Source of the DNA: JAWXUU01 sp044426045
Lineage (GTDB): Bacteria > Bacillota > Clostridia > Christensenellales > CAMQZB01
Length of the DNA: 64,000 nucleotides
Direction of reading: 5' to 3'
Assembly (NCBI GenBank): GCA_044426045.1
Contig: JAWXUX010000004.1
Span: forward strand, 1-64,000
A model generated the notes under the pieces. That model was given only the letters and a program-made list of their open reading frames with translations. It did not search any database and had not been told where the DNA came from. Position 1 is the stretch's first letter, and each line of letters begins with the position of its first letter. Below, in pieces: positions 1 through 7,493 of the stretch. The translations under genes were made by a program, and so were the position numbers.

Positions 1-30
1 AGAGGGGGACAACATTGACGGCGTAGCCCC

Positions 31-676
31 AAAATGCGTAGGGGCGACACCCATGTGTGCGCCCGCGGGGTGTTGGGTTCAACAAAACAAACGGCAAAAC
101 GTACACAAAATGCGTAGGGGCGTACCCATGTGTGCGCCCGCGGGGTGAAACTACCCACAAAACAAATGGCAAAACGTGGGAATATAGCGCCCCCAGTGGG
201 GGAGCTGACTTGCGAAGGGTAGTGATGGCAAAAGTCGCAACCAAATCTCGCAAGGCTGAAGGGGCAGGACAACAGAGTGGCTTGAGTCGAATGTCTATCC
301 CGAAAACTATATCACGCAGGTGGCAATAAAGGGCATGCTGTAATAAAAACCGCCCAAAATGCGTAGGGGCGACACCCATGTGTGCGCCCGCGGGGTGTTG
401 GGTTCAACAAAACAAACGGCAAAACGTACACAAAATGCGTAGGGGCGTACCCATGTGTGCGCCCGCGGGGTGTTGGGTTCAACAAAACAAACGGCAAAAC
501 GTGGGAATATAGCGCCCCCAGTGGGGGAGCTGACTTGCGAAGGGTAGTGATGGCAAAAGTCGCAACCAAATCTCGCAAGGCTGAAGGGGCAGGACAACAG
601 AGTGGCTTGAATCGAATGCCTATCCCGAAAACTGTTCCCCGCAGGTGGCAAGCAATGGCATGTTGTAATAAAAAAG
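31..676. repeat. Tandem duplication of a ~325-bp GC-rich intergenic unit
   Basis: Two copies of the same unit lie head to tail, the first from about 31 and the second from 356, an offset of 325 bases. Each unit holds two copies of a short GC-rich hairpin (GTAGGGGCG...ACCCATGTGTGCGCCCGC), then a block with GGGGGAGCTGACTTGCGAAGG and a tail ending near GTAATAAAAA. The copies are almost identical at their starts and diverge near their ends, around 290-350 and 615-676. The short open frames in this stretch follow the repeat in both directions and look non-coding. The first 30 bases of the window match 2703-2732, so the repeat tract probably extends to the left of the window. Confidence 0.85.
33..72 (+). 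repeat. GC-rich hairpin repeat, copy a
   Basis: This is one copy of the interspersed GC-rich hairpin: TGCGTAGGGGCG, then ACCCATGTGTGCGCCCGC and GGGGTG. The GGGCG and CGCCC blocks can pair around CCATG. Further copies lie at about 107-147, 358-397, 432-472 and 2789-2825, with a degenerate one at about 35622-35650. I infer a REP-like intergenic repeat; no function is visible. Confidence 0.7.
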
Positions 677-770
677 GTAAATTTCTAGCAAATCCACAAA
701 ACCAAAATCCACAAAAAAAGAACAAACCGCATATAAAAAAATATGCGTTGTATATAACGGAGGGTTCAAT

Positions 771-2645
771 ATGAACAACAACTCAAGGAAAATAAGAATA
801 ATAACAATAATAATGCTACTATCGCTTGTGACAACGCTGTTTTCAGCGTGCGCAACGACCACAGTCACAACAGCAGACTATTTCACAGCAGAAATGCCAA
901 CCGTTGAAAGCATAGTGGGCTACAACGTCGAAAGCACAACTGCCGAAACAGAAAGCACCGACAGCGTGGTGAAACTTTCCGAAACATCTGTTTGGGATGG
1001 CACTGCTACATACGACTGGTACAATAATGGATCATCACCATACACAATCTCATCAGCATCAGACCTTGCAGGTCTGGCAAACATTGTGAATGGCGCTGAT
1101 GATAAAACTGCATATAGTTTCTCTGGCGATAAAATAATACTCGCAAACGATATCGTCCTAAATTCAGGCTACACATTTGAATTCGATGCGGATACTGGCT
1201 TGATTGCGATTTTAAAAGATAATTTAATCGTTGCCTACCAAGGCACAGGCTTTGCTGGTGATTCAACTGGTACAAACACAACTTTCGACAGCAAGGCAAG
1301 TGGTAGTGACAACTATTATTTAGATTCTTCTGGTAATAACAAAATTGATGACACTTCAGGCTATTCATTGCCAAACAGCTGGACACCAATCGGCACATTG
1401 TCACATAAATTCCAAGGCACATTCGACGGTGGTGACAACACAATCTCTGGTCTATACATAAACACATCTTCAAGCTATCAAGGTCTTTTTGGCTCTTCTT
1501 CTGGAACGGTGGAAAACCTCGGCGTTTCTGGCAGTGTCACTGGCGGTCAATACGTCGGCGGTGTTGTTGGGTTTAACGGTGGCGCGGTTACAAACTGCTA
1601 TAACACAGGTTCTGTTTCTGGCACAACAACATACATCGGTGGTGTTGTTGGAGGTAACAGCAGCGGCACGGTATCAAACTGCTACAATACAGGGAATGTC
1701 ACTGCTAACGGGTATTATGTCGGCGGTGTTGTTGGGCAGAATTCCTCTAGTGGCTGGGTTTTAAACTGCTATAACACAGGCAATGTCACAGGCTCATTTA
1801 ATGTTGGCGGTGTTGTTGGGTACAATTATGGTAGCACGGTTTCAAATTGCTATGCTTATAATGACATAACAGTTAGTGGTGCATCAGGTTCATCAGCAAG
1901 CACATTCTTGATTGGCCGTGGCAGTGCAACATCAAACGTCACAACTTTCGACAGCTCGGGCAATTTGACGGATGAAGTTACTGACGGCACAAATACCGAA
2001 ACATACACAACCCTCCTTTCAGCCCTCAACGCGTATGTGGATGCTACAAACGAAGCAAATGAATCAGTTGACAACTATATACCACTTAAAACATGGGAAA
2101 CAAACACAGGAGATAACAGGGGATATGCTTTAAATTGTGCACCAGTTGTGTTTGGAGCAGAAGTTGTTGAAGATGTTGAAGTCACAACAACAACAACAAC
2201 AACCACTTCAAGCAGTTCAAGCAACCGCGAACCTCTTGACCAATACGCCCCAACAATCACAGTTGATGGCGATGTGGTGACGATTTATGACCAAAACCTC
2301 GCATCACTCACAATAAATGGCGTGGCGGTTGAATTCACTGATAACACAATGATTATCGACCTTGCGGAATATGGCAACGGCGAGCACGAAATCGTGGCTA
2401 TGGATAAATATAAAAGAGTAACAACGATGGCAACAACAGTTTCAATCGTGGAAGAGCAGTCTGAAACCCCAACAGCAACAACAGCTCCAACTCCAACCGA
2501 AACCCCAACAGCAACAGTTGCCCCAACCGAAACCATAGAAACCGAATCCAACCAAGCAACAAACAACGGTTATGCAGTTTGGATTATCTTGGGAGCAATC
2601 ACCCTTGGTGCAATAGGCTTTGTAATCTACAAAAAGAAAAAATAA
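771..2645 (+). CDS. GLUG-repeat surface lipoprotein with C-terminal membrane anchor
   Basis: This 624-residue protein is predicted to sit on the cell surface. Residues 1-27 form a lipoprotein signal with lipobox F-S-A-C and modified Cys27. Residues about 235-345 carry five GLUG-type repeats of about 28 residues, with the recurring core VGGVVGxNxGxVxNCYNTGxV; four of them show at DNA level as a period of about 84 bases. A polythreonine stretch and a Thr/Pro-rich spacer (about 575-605) lead to one membrane helix and a final KKKK. There is no LPXTG motif, so both ends seem membrane-tethered. GLUG repeats occur in adhesin-like and peptidase-associated surface proteins. GGAGG at 759-763 supports the ATG at 771. 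The role is probably adhesion, with no known ligand. Confidence 0.75.
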   Translation: MNNNSRKIRIITIIMLLSLVTTLFSACATTTVTTADYFTAEMPTVESIVGYNVESTTAETESTDSVVKLSETSVWDGTATYDWYNNGSSPYTISSASDLAGLANIVNGADDKTAYSFSGDKIILANDIVLNSGYTFEFDADTGLIAILKDNLIVAYQGTGFAGDSTGTNTTFDSKASGSDNYYLDSSGNNKIDDTSGYSLPNSWTPIGTLSHKFQGTFDGGDNTISGLYINTSSSYQGLFGSSSGTVENLGVSGSVTGGQYVGGVVGFNGGAVTNCYNTGSVSGTTTYIGGVVGGNSSGTVSNCYNTGNVTANGYYVGGVVGQNSSSGWVLNCYNTGNVTGSFNVGGVVGYNYGSTVSNCYAYNDITVSGASGSSASTFLIGRGSATSNVTTFDSSGNLTDEVTDGTNTETYTTLLSALNAYVDATNEANESVDNYIPLKTWETNTGDNRGYALNCAPVVFGAEVVEDVEVTTTTTTTTSSSSSNREPLDQYAPTITVDGDVVTIYDQNLASLTINGVAVEFTDNTMIIDLAEYGNGEHEIVAMDKYKRVTTMATTVSIVEEQSETPTATTAPTPTETPTATVAPTETIETESNQATNNGYAVWIILGAITLGAIGFVIYKKKK

Positions 2646-2655
2646 ACAGACAATC

Positions 2656-2980
2656 TTTCACGCGCCCCCTACGGGGGAGCTGGCACGCGAAGCGTGACTG
2701 AGGGGGACAACATTGACGGCGTAGCCCCAAAATCAAATACAAAACAACAATAGCTACAACCAACCACCCCTGTTTGTAGCTATAACCACGCGTAGAGGCG
2801 TACCCATGTGTGCGCCGCGGGGTGAAACTCCCCACGGAAAAATGGCAAAACGAAAAAACGCAAATCCATCACCAAACCACCCGCAAAAACGCAAAACAAA
2901 ACCAAACACCCCACCCGCACGCGGGCGAACACGCGGGTTCGCCCCTACAAATTGTCCCACCAAAACCCACGGCTCAACGC
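2656..2980. repeat. Composite GC-rich intergenic repeats downstream of the GLUG gene
   Basis: This gene-free stretch holds several repeat modules. At 2662-2732 is the GGGGGAGCTGGCACGCGAAG module with a tail identical to the first 35 bases of the window. At 2746-2788 is a hairpin with arms ATAGCTACAA and TTGTAGCTAT, also found at 35579-35616. At 2789-2825 is a copy of the GTAGAGGCGTACCCATG repeat. At about 2920-2950 a related unit lies in reverse (GGGCGAACACGCGGGTTCGCCC). These repeat types appear only in intergenic DNA here. Confidence 0.75.
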
Positions 2981-3012
2981 AAAAAAAAACGCACCCCGCG
3001 GGGTGCGTTTTT
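2981..3012. terminator. Bidirectional terminator between the GLUG gene and znuB
   Basis: A perfect palindrome, AACGCACCCCGCGGGGTGCG, is flanked by an A-run on the left and a T-run on the right. It can act as an intrinsic terminator for the plus-strand gene ending at 2645 and for the minus-strand metal importer ending at 3042. Confidence 0.85.
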
Positions 3013-3041
3013 CACAATCTAAAAAATCACAAATAAAAATC

Positions 3042-3884
3042 TTATTGCGTCAACCTTCCCACAAGCGTGAAAAGCCCAAAAGAGACTATATTAACAGCAA
3101 CAATCGTCGAACCAACTGGTGTTCCGGCAAGAATTGAAATGATAAGTCCAATAAACGCGCAAATAACCGAGCTCACCGCACTGCAGATTGTCACGGATAG
3201 GAAACTCTTGCAAACTCTCATTGCGGAAACCGCAGGGAAAATAACCAGAGCAGTTATCAGAAGCGTTCCAACGAGGTTCATTGCAAGAACAATGATAACC
3301 GCTGTCACGATTGCAATCAGCAAGTTATAAAAGGTAACATTCCCCCCAATAGCCTTCGAGAAGTTCTCGTCAAAGGTCACCGCAAAAATTTTGTTGTAAA
3401 ATAAAACAAAAAGAACAATCACGACGATTGAAAGCCCCGCGCAAAGATAAACATCACTTTTTGAAAGCGTCAAAATTGATGTAGACCCAAAGAGGGTACT
3501 GCAAATATCGCCCGAGAGGTTAGCGGATGTTGAGAACACATTGATAAGCAAATACCCAATAGCAAGCGCCCCAACGGAGAACATCGCAATGGAAGCATCG
3601 CCTTTTATTTTTGCGTTCTTACTGGTTTGAAGCAAAAGAACCGCACAAATTGTTGTCACAAGCAAAATAACTGGCGTATCGTTTGTTATCTTCAGCACCG
3701 AAGCCACCGCCATCGCGCCAAACGCAACGTGAGAAAGCCCGTCGCCAATATAAGAAAACCTCTTCAAAACGAGAGTAACGCCAATAAGAGCAGAGCAAAG
3801 CGAAATCAAAATTCCCGTGATGATTGCATATCTAACAAAAGAAAAGCTCAAATAAAATTGTAGTGTTTCTATCATGCCTGACAT
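3042..3884 (-). CDS. znuB: Zinc/manganese ABC transporter permease (ZnuB-like)
   Basis: This is the membrane-spanning subunit of a metal importer of the ZnuB/MntB (ABC-3) family. The sequence is almost wholly hydrophobic, with about eight membrane segments, and has the family's early Gly/Ala-rich stretch (GDGLSHVAFGAMA). It works with the ATPase at 3872 and the binding protein at 4576, which lie upstream in the same minus-strand operon. The frame opens upstream at GTG 3893, but the ATG at 3884 is better placed behind AGGAGG at about 3896-3901 and is chosen here. It overlaps the end of the ATPase gene by 13 bases, suggesting translational coupling. The metal is inferred from the binding protein. 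Confidence 0.9.
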   Translation of the reverse strand: MSGMIETLQFYLSFSFVRYAIITGILISLCSALIGVTLVLKRFSYIGDGLSHVAFGAMAVASVLKITNDTPVILLVTTICAVLLLQTSKNAKIKGDASIAMFSVGALAIGYLLINVFSTSANLSGDICSTLFGSTSILTLSKSDVYLCAGLSIVVIVLFVLFYNKIFAVTFDENFSKAIGGNVTFYNLLIAIVTAVIIVLAMNLVGTLLITALVIFPAVSAMRVCKSFLSVTICSAVSSVICAFIGLIISILAGTPVGSTIVAVNIVSFGLFTLVGRLTQ

Positions 3885-4567
3885 AACGCGCACCCTCCTT
3901 TTTTGGCGATATATTGCTCCCTAGTTCCAAAAAATGGGTTTTCCCCAATTTCAAGAATATGCGAAGCAAAATGAACGGCAACGTCCACATCGTGAGAAAT
4001 CATCATGATTGTGATGTTGTAGTCACTGTTCAATTTTTGAATTTCATCATACATTTCGGCAGAAACATTCGGATCAAGTCCCGTCACTGGCTCGTCAAGA
4101 AACAAAAACTTTTCTGCTCCACAAAGGGCTCTTGCAAGAAGCACCCTTTGTTGTTGACCGCCAGAAAGCTCGCGATAACATCTCTTTGCAAGGTTGTCCA
4201 CTCTAAGTTTTTTCATGTTTTCTAAAGCGGCAGCTTTTTGTGCTTTGCTGTAAAAAGGCGAAAAACCAAGTTTAGTGTGAAAGCCCGACATAACAACTTC
4301 TTTAACCGAAGCGGGGAATTCACGTTGAACCTCGCTTTGTTGCGTGAGGTATCCGATTTCTCCGCGAGTGCAGTCCTCACCCCAAGTGATACTGCCAGAG
4401 ATTGGTTTCAAAAGCCCCAAAATTGCCTTCATAAGCGTGCTTTTTCCAGTGCCATTATCACCAATAACACAGAGGTATTCCCCTGTGTTAATGCTGAAAT
4501 TTAAGTTTTTTATAACAACAGTGGATTCATATCCAAGTGTTAAGTTTTCGCAAATAAGTTGTGACAT
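3872..4567 (-). CDS. znuC: Zinc/manganese ABC transporter ATPase (ZnuC-like)
   Basis: This 231-residue cytoplasmic ATPase powers the metal importer. It has Walker A GDNGTGKST (about 36-44), the signature LSGGQQQR, Walker B FLFLDEP and the switch His in MMISHD. Length and order fit ZnuC/MntA-type subunits. The ATG follows an AAAGGAAAA ribosome binding site, 8 bases after the znuA stop, and the gene overlaps znuB, so the three genes form one transcript znuA-znuC-znuB. Confidence 0.93.
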   Translation of the reverse strand: MSQLICENLTLGYESTVVIKNLNFSINTGEYLCVIGDNGTGKSTLMKAILGLLKPISGSITWGEDCTRGEIGYLTQQSEVQREFPASVKEVVMSGFHTKLGFSPFYSKAQKAAALENMKKLRVDNLAKRCYRELSGGQQQRVLLARALCGAEKFLFLDEPVTGLDPNVSAEMYDEIQKLNSDYNITIMMISHDVDVAVHFASHILEIGENPFFGTREQYIAKKGGCALCQA

Positions 4568-4575
4568 ATTTTCCT

Positions 4576-5763
4576 TTAATTCAATGCGTCTTTAAATACT
4601 TCAAGATTTTCCTGCATAACAGAAATGTATGTAACGCCGTTTGCAATATCAGCTGATGTGATAGTTTCCATTGCGTTCACTGAAAGTATAGTTTGATTTT
4701 GGTTTGCCGTTGCAGAAATCACAGTTTCGGCAATTTTATGTGCGACACCTTCCACAACAATAATTTTTTCAAGCCCAAGCTCGTCAACTTTGCCCGCAAG
4801 GAATGCAACTGTTTCAAAGCTAGCTTCAGTTTCGCTTGAACAGCCAGCAAATGCGGCATAATAGTTTATGTTGTAGTCTTCAACAAAATATCTGAATGGG
4901 AAACGGTCGGCAAACAAAAGCGTGTCGCCTGTGGCAGTGCTAACCATTTCAGCATACTCGCTGTCAAGCGATTGAAGCTTTTCGGCATAACTTTCAAAGT
5001 TACTGCTGTATGTGCTTGCGTTTGCGCTGTCAAGTGATGCAAGTGTGTCGGCGATAACAGAGCAGATAGTTTCTGCATTTGTAAGCGACAGCCAAACGTG
5101 CTCGTCGATTTCATCTTCGCAACATTCATCTTCACATTCTTCATCTTCATGATCGTGATCTTCTTCACATTCTTCGTCAGTGCATTCTTCGTCGTGGTCA
5201 TGATCATGGTCTTCTTCACATTCTTCGTCAGTGCATTCTTCGTCATGATCGTGATCTTCTTCACAACATTCGTCAGTGCATTCTTCTTCGTGATCGTGGT
5301 CTTCCTCACATTCTTCGTCCGTGCATTCTTCATCAGTATCGTGCGAATGTTCAGTCGCTTCCATTCCTTCGACCAATTCCTCAAAAACGACAACATCGCC
5401 CAAAACGTCAACGAGGTTAATAACTATCATGTCTGTATTTGTAGTTGAGCTAAGCAAATCTTCAATCCAAAGATCGCTTTCACCGCCCACATAAATAAGA
5501 ACATCGCAAGTGTGGATTGTCACCATATCAGCAGTAGTTGCTTGATAGCTGTGCATATCCACGCCGTTATCAATAAGCATAGTGACATCGTAATTTTCCG
5601 CTTCGTCACCAATCATATTCATTGTCCAATCATAAATTGGGAATATAGTAGTAACAATTTTGATTTCTTCATCCGCATCCGCTGTGTGCGTCGCGTCGCC
5701 ACAGCCAGAAAACATGCCAAGGCATAAGATAACGCAGAGTAGTAGTGCAATAATTTTTTTCAT
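4576..5763 (-). CDS. znuA: Metal-binding lipoprotein of the importer (ZnuA-like) with Cys/His/acid repeat loop
   Basis: This 395-residue protein captures metal outside the cell and delivers it to ZnuB. Residues 1-21 are a lipoprotein signal (F-S-G-C, Cys21). Residues about 33-135 and 220-395 match the two lobes of cluster A-I binding proteins, with candidate ligands in VDMHSY and IDEHVWLS. Between them, at about 138-222, is an 85-residue insertion of five imperfect repeats of the pattern EECTDEECEEDHDHD, with 12 Cys, many His and mostly Asp/Glu. Many ZnuA proteins have a His/Asp loop here; the regular Cys pairs are unusual. Zinc is the likeliest metal, with manganese less likely. The gene heads the operon and has repeated operator-like sites upstream. 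Confidence 0.92.
   Translation of the reverse strand: MKKIIALLLCVILCLGMFSGCGDATHTADADEEIKIVTTIFPIYDWTMNMIGDEAENYDVTMLIDNGVDMHSYQATTADMVTIHTCDVLIYVGGESDLWIEDLLSSTTNTDMIVINLVDVLGDVVVFEELVEGMEATEHSHDTDEECTDEECEEDHDHEEECTDECCEEDHDHDEECTDEECEEDHDHDHDEECTDEECEEDHDHEDEECEDECCEDEIDEHVWLSLTNAETICSVIADTLASLDSANASTYSSNFESYAEKLQSLDSEYAEMVSTATGDTLLFADRFPFRYFVEDYNINYYAAFAGCSSETEASFETVAFLAGKVDELGLEKIIVVEGVAHKIAETVISATANQNQTILSVNAMETITSADIANGVTYISVMQENLEVFKDALN
5098..5349 (-). repeat. In-frame repeats coding the Cys/His/acid loop of ZnuA
   Basis: About five units of 42-51 bases repeat within znuA. Each codes a variant of CTDEECEEDHDH. Both DNA and protein are conserved between units, suggesting expansion by slippage or recombination with the metal-binding residues kept. 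Confidence 0.85.
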
Positions 5764-5778
5764 AATAATTTCCTCCAG

Positions 5779-5862
5779 ATTTGCAACTTATTCTCACAAA
5801 TTTGCAACTTGTTCTCATTTTCAAACAATCGCATTATATTATATCTAAAATTAAAAAGTCAA
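5779..5862 (-). promoter_or_regulatory. znu promoter and two direct-repeat operator candidates
   Basis: On the minus strand a -35 TTGACT (5857-5862) and a -10 TATAAT (5833-5838) are 18 bases apart. Just downstream two near-identical 18-base sites, ATTTGCAACTTATTCTCA (5779-5796) and ATTTGCAACTTGTTCTCA (5800-5817) as read on the plus strand, repeat with a period of 21 bases, about two helical turns. Placement between start point and ribosome binding site suggests a metal-responsive repressor such as a Fur/Zur-family protein. The regulator's identity is inferred only. Confidence 0.7.
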
Positions 5863-6058
5863 GCAAAAAAGCACAAAAGTTAAAATTATTTAACTTATTA
5901 ATTGAGAAATTTATTTTAGGATAAAATGTCCTTGAATAAAATTTATGTTAAAATCTGGCAAAAGATATGGATTTTATTGATATTTAACTCGCAAACTAGT
6001 TTATTTCATGTGTTTTTAAAGAAATTTAAAATTTTTTTAAATATTTTCAAAAAAACGC

Positions 6059-6224
6059 TTGACAATTGCGAAAAAAGTGCTATAATCTAAACATGTAAGA
6101 GATACACAGCAGTGTATCTAAATTTTAAAGGCTAGTACACAGCAGTGTAGATAAGAAAATAAAACTTTCATATCTAACAAAAAATTGTGTGCTTAATTTT
6201 AAAAACAAACTACACAGCAGCGTA
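6059..6224 (+). promoter_or_regulatory. Promoter and three LacI-type operators of the regulator gene
   Basis: A -35 TTGACA (6059-6064) and -10 TATAAT (6081-6086) are 16 bases apart. Downstream lie three copies of one palindrome: GATACACAGCAGTGTATC (6101-6118, perfect 7-base arms), TACACAGCAGTGTA (6136-6149) and TACACAGCAGCGTA (6211-6224). A related site, TACACACGAGTGTA, is at 7325-7338 before the transporter. The even placement and the LacI gene that follows indicate autoregulated operators. Confidence 0.85.
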
Positions 6225-6252
6225 TAAACACATGGACAAAAAGGAGCTTACT

Positions 6253-7257
6253 ATGACTGCAAAACGTGCCACAAGAAAAGATGTAGCTCTTGAAGCCAAC
6301 GTTTCGGAAACAATAGTTTCATATGTGGTAAACAACAACAGATACGTCGATGCGGAAAAACGCAAACGCGTTGAAGAAGCAATCAAAAAGCTAAACTATG
6401 TTCCAAACTCTATTGCAAGAACGCTGAAAGGCAAGTCAAGTTTTCACATAATGTTTATTGCCGACAAAATCGATAACGAGCATTTCGGCAGATTGGTTCG
6501 CAAAATGGATGAATTTGCATACGACAGAGGATACCTCATTTCCCTTTGTGCAAACAGAAACGACGACGAATTCATAAGAAACATCATCAATCGTCAAGTT
6601 GATGGGGTGATAATAAACTCAATCAGCTTTTCTGAAGACTACGTACAAAAAATCGTAGACGCAAATATTCCAGTGGTTTTATTTGCAAACAAAATATATA
6701 CAAATCAAATTGAAGAAGTTGGCTATCTATACACAGGACTTTATCAAGGCGCAAAAAAGTGTATTGCAAAACTTAGCGAGGAAGGAAGAAAAAACATTCT
6801 TTATATCGACCGTATTTCAAGACAATCAAACTTTTCGGATATGACAGACCTAAGATTTCGCGGATACGTGAACGGGCTTAAAGCTTGTGGGCTAGAATAT
6901 AGCGAGGAAAATTTCATAACAGGTTGTCACAATGAAGAAGAAATTATCGAAAAGGTTACAAAAAGATTGCAAAAAGGCGACAAAATCGATGCAATCCTCG
7001 GACGAAACGATCACATTGCACTTCTAACAATGCTAGCGGTGAAAGAATCAGGATTTAAAGTTCCCGATGATATTGCAATCGTTGGATTTGATAATTCAAT
7101 CGCAAGCAAACTTTCAGACCCCGCACTTTCAACAATCGAAATCGACCGCGACGGACTTGCAAAAGAAGCAATTGAAATGTTAACGAGTTTGGTTAATAAC
7201 AACCCAGCATATAAAAAAGAATTTGAAACAACGTTTATAAAACGAGAAAGCACTTAA
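6253..7257 (+). CDS. LacI-family transcription regulator of the sugar operon
   Basis: This is a DNA-binding repressor or activator with a sugar-sensing domain. From the chosen start it has about 334 residues. The N-terminal helix-turn-helix reads TRKDVALEANVSETIVSYVV and is followed by the hinge-type sequence YVPNSIARTLKG; the rest is a periplasmic-binding-protein-like domain (motifs VDGVIINS and AIVGFDNS). The frame opens at GTG 6187, but AAGGAG at 6240-6245 sits correctly before ATG 6253 and the family starts close to this helix, so 6253 is preferred. Operators upstream and before the next gene point to local control of the transporter, aldolase and isomerase genes. The inducer is unknown. 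Confidence 0.9.
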   Translation: MTAKRATRKDVALEANVSETIVSYVVNNNRYVDAEKRKRVEEAIKKLNYVPNSIARTLKGKSSFHIMFIADKIDNEHFGRLVRKMDEFAYDRGYLISLCANRNDDEFIRNIINRQVDGVIINSISFSEDYVQKIVDANIPVVLFANKIYTNQIEEVGYLYTGLYQGAKKCIAKLSEEGRKNILYIDRISRQSNFSDMTDLRFRGYVNGLKACGLEYSEENFITGCHNEEEIIEKVTKRLQKGDKIDAILGRNDHIALLTMLAVKESGFKVPDDIAIVGFDNSIASKLSDPALSTIEIDRDGLAKEAIEMLTSLVNNNPAYKKEFETTFIKREST

Positions 7258-7324
7258 TTTGATAAAAACTATCAAATCACAAAAAAATATTAGGGAGTAA
7301 CTTCCCTTGATATTTTGCAAAACA

Positions 7325-7408
7325 TACACACGAGTGTACACGCTATACATATTCTACTTGCAACGATTCAAATACCAGTGTGAACACCAGTGTGAACACC
7401 AGTGTGAA
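7325..7408 (+). promoter_or_regulatory. Operator and triple direct repeat upstream of the sugar transporter
   Basis: The palindrome TACACACGAGTGTA (7325-7338) matches the operators before the LacI gene. It is followed by three copies of CCAGTGTGAA at 7375, 7387 and 7399 with a 12-base period; each junction forms GTGTGAACAC, itself an inverted repeat. I infer a second regulator site array or degenerate half-operators. I could not assign the -35 and -10 confidently here. Confidence 0.7.
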
Positions 7409-7493
7409 AAGCGAGAAATCGCAAATCAAAATGATATCTTTGGGGATGAGCCCATGATATAAATTATTTTTTAAAATCTCGGAGGAAAAGAAG

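Noticed and set aside
57..774. Reading frames of 90-137 codons on both strands in the repeat tract
   Set aside because: They follow the 325-bp duplication in several frames, have no ribosome binding site and give repetitive Pro/Arg/Gly text without a domain.
5098..5448. Frames opposite the ZnuA metal loop
   Set aside because: They are the complement of the GAA/GAT-rich repeat and code runs of Phe/Val; znuA is the clear gene.
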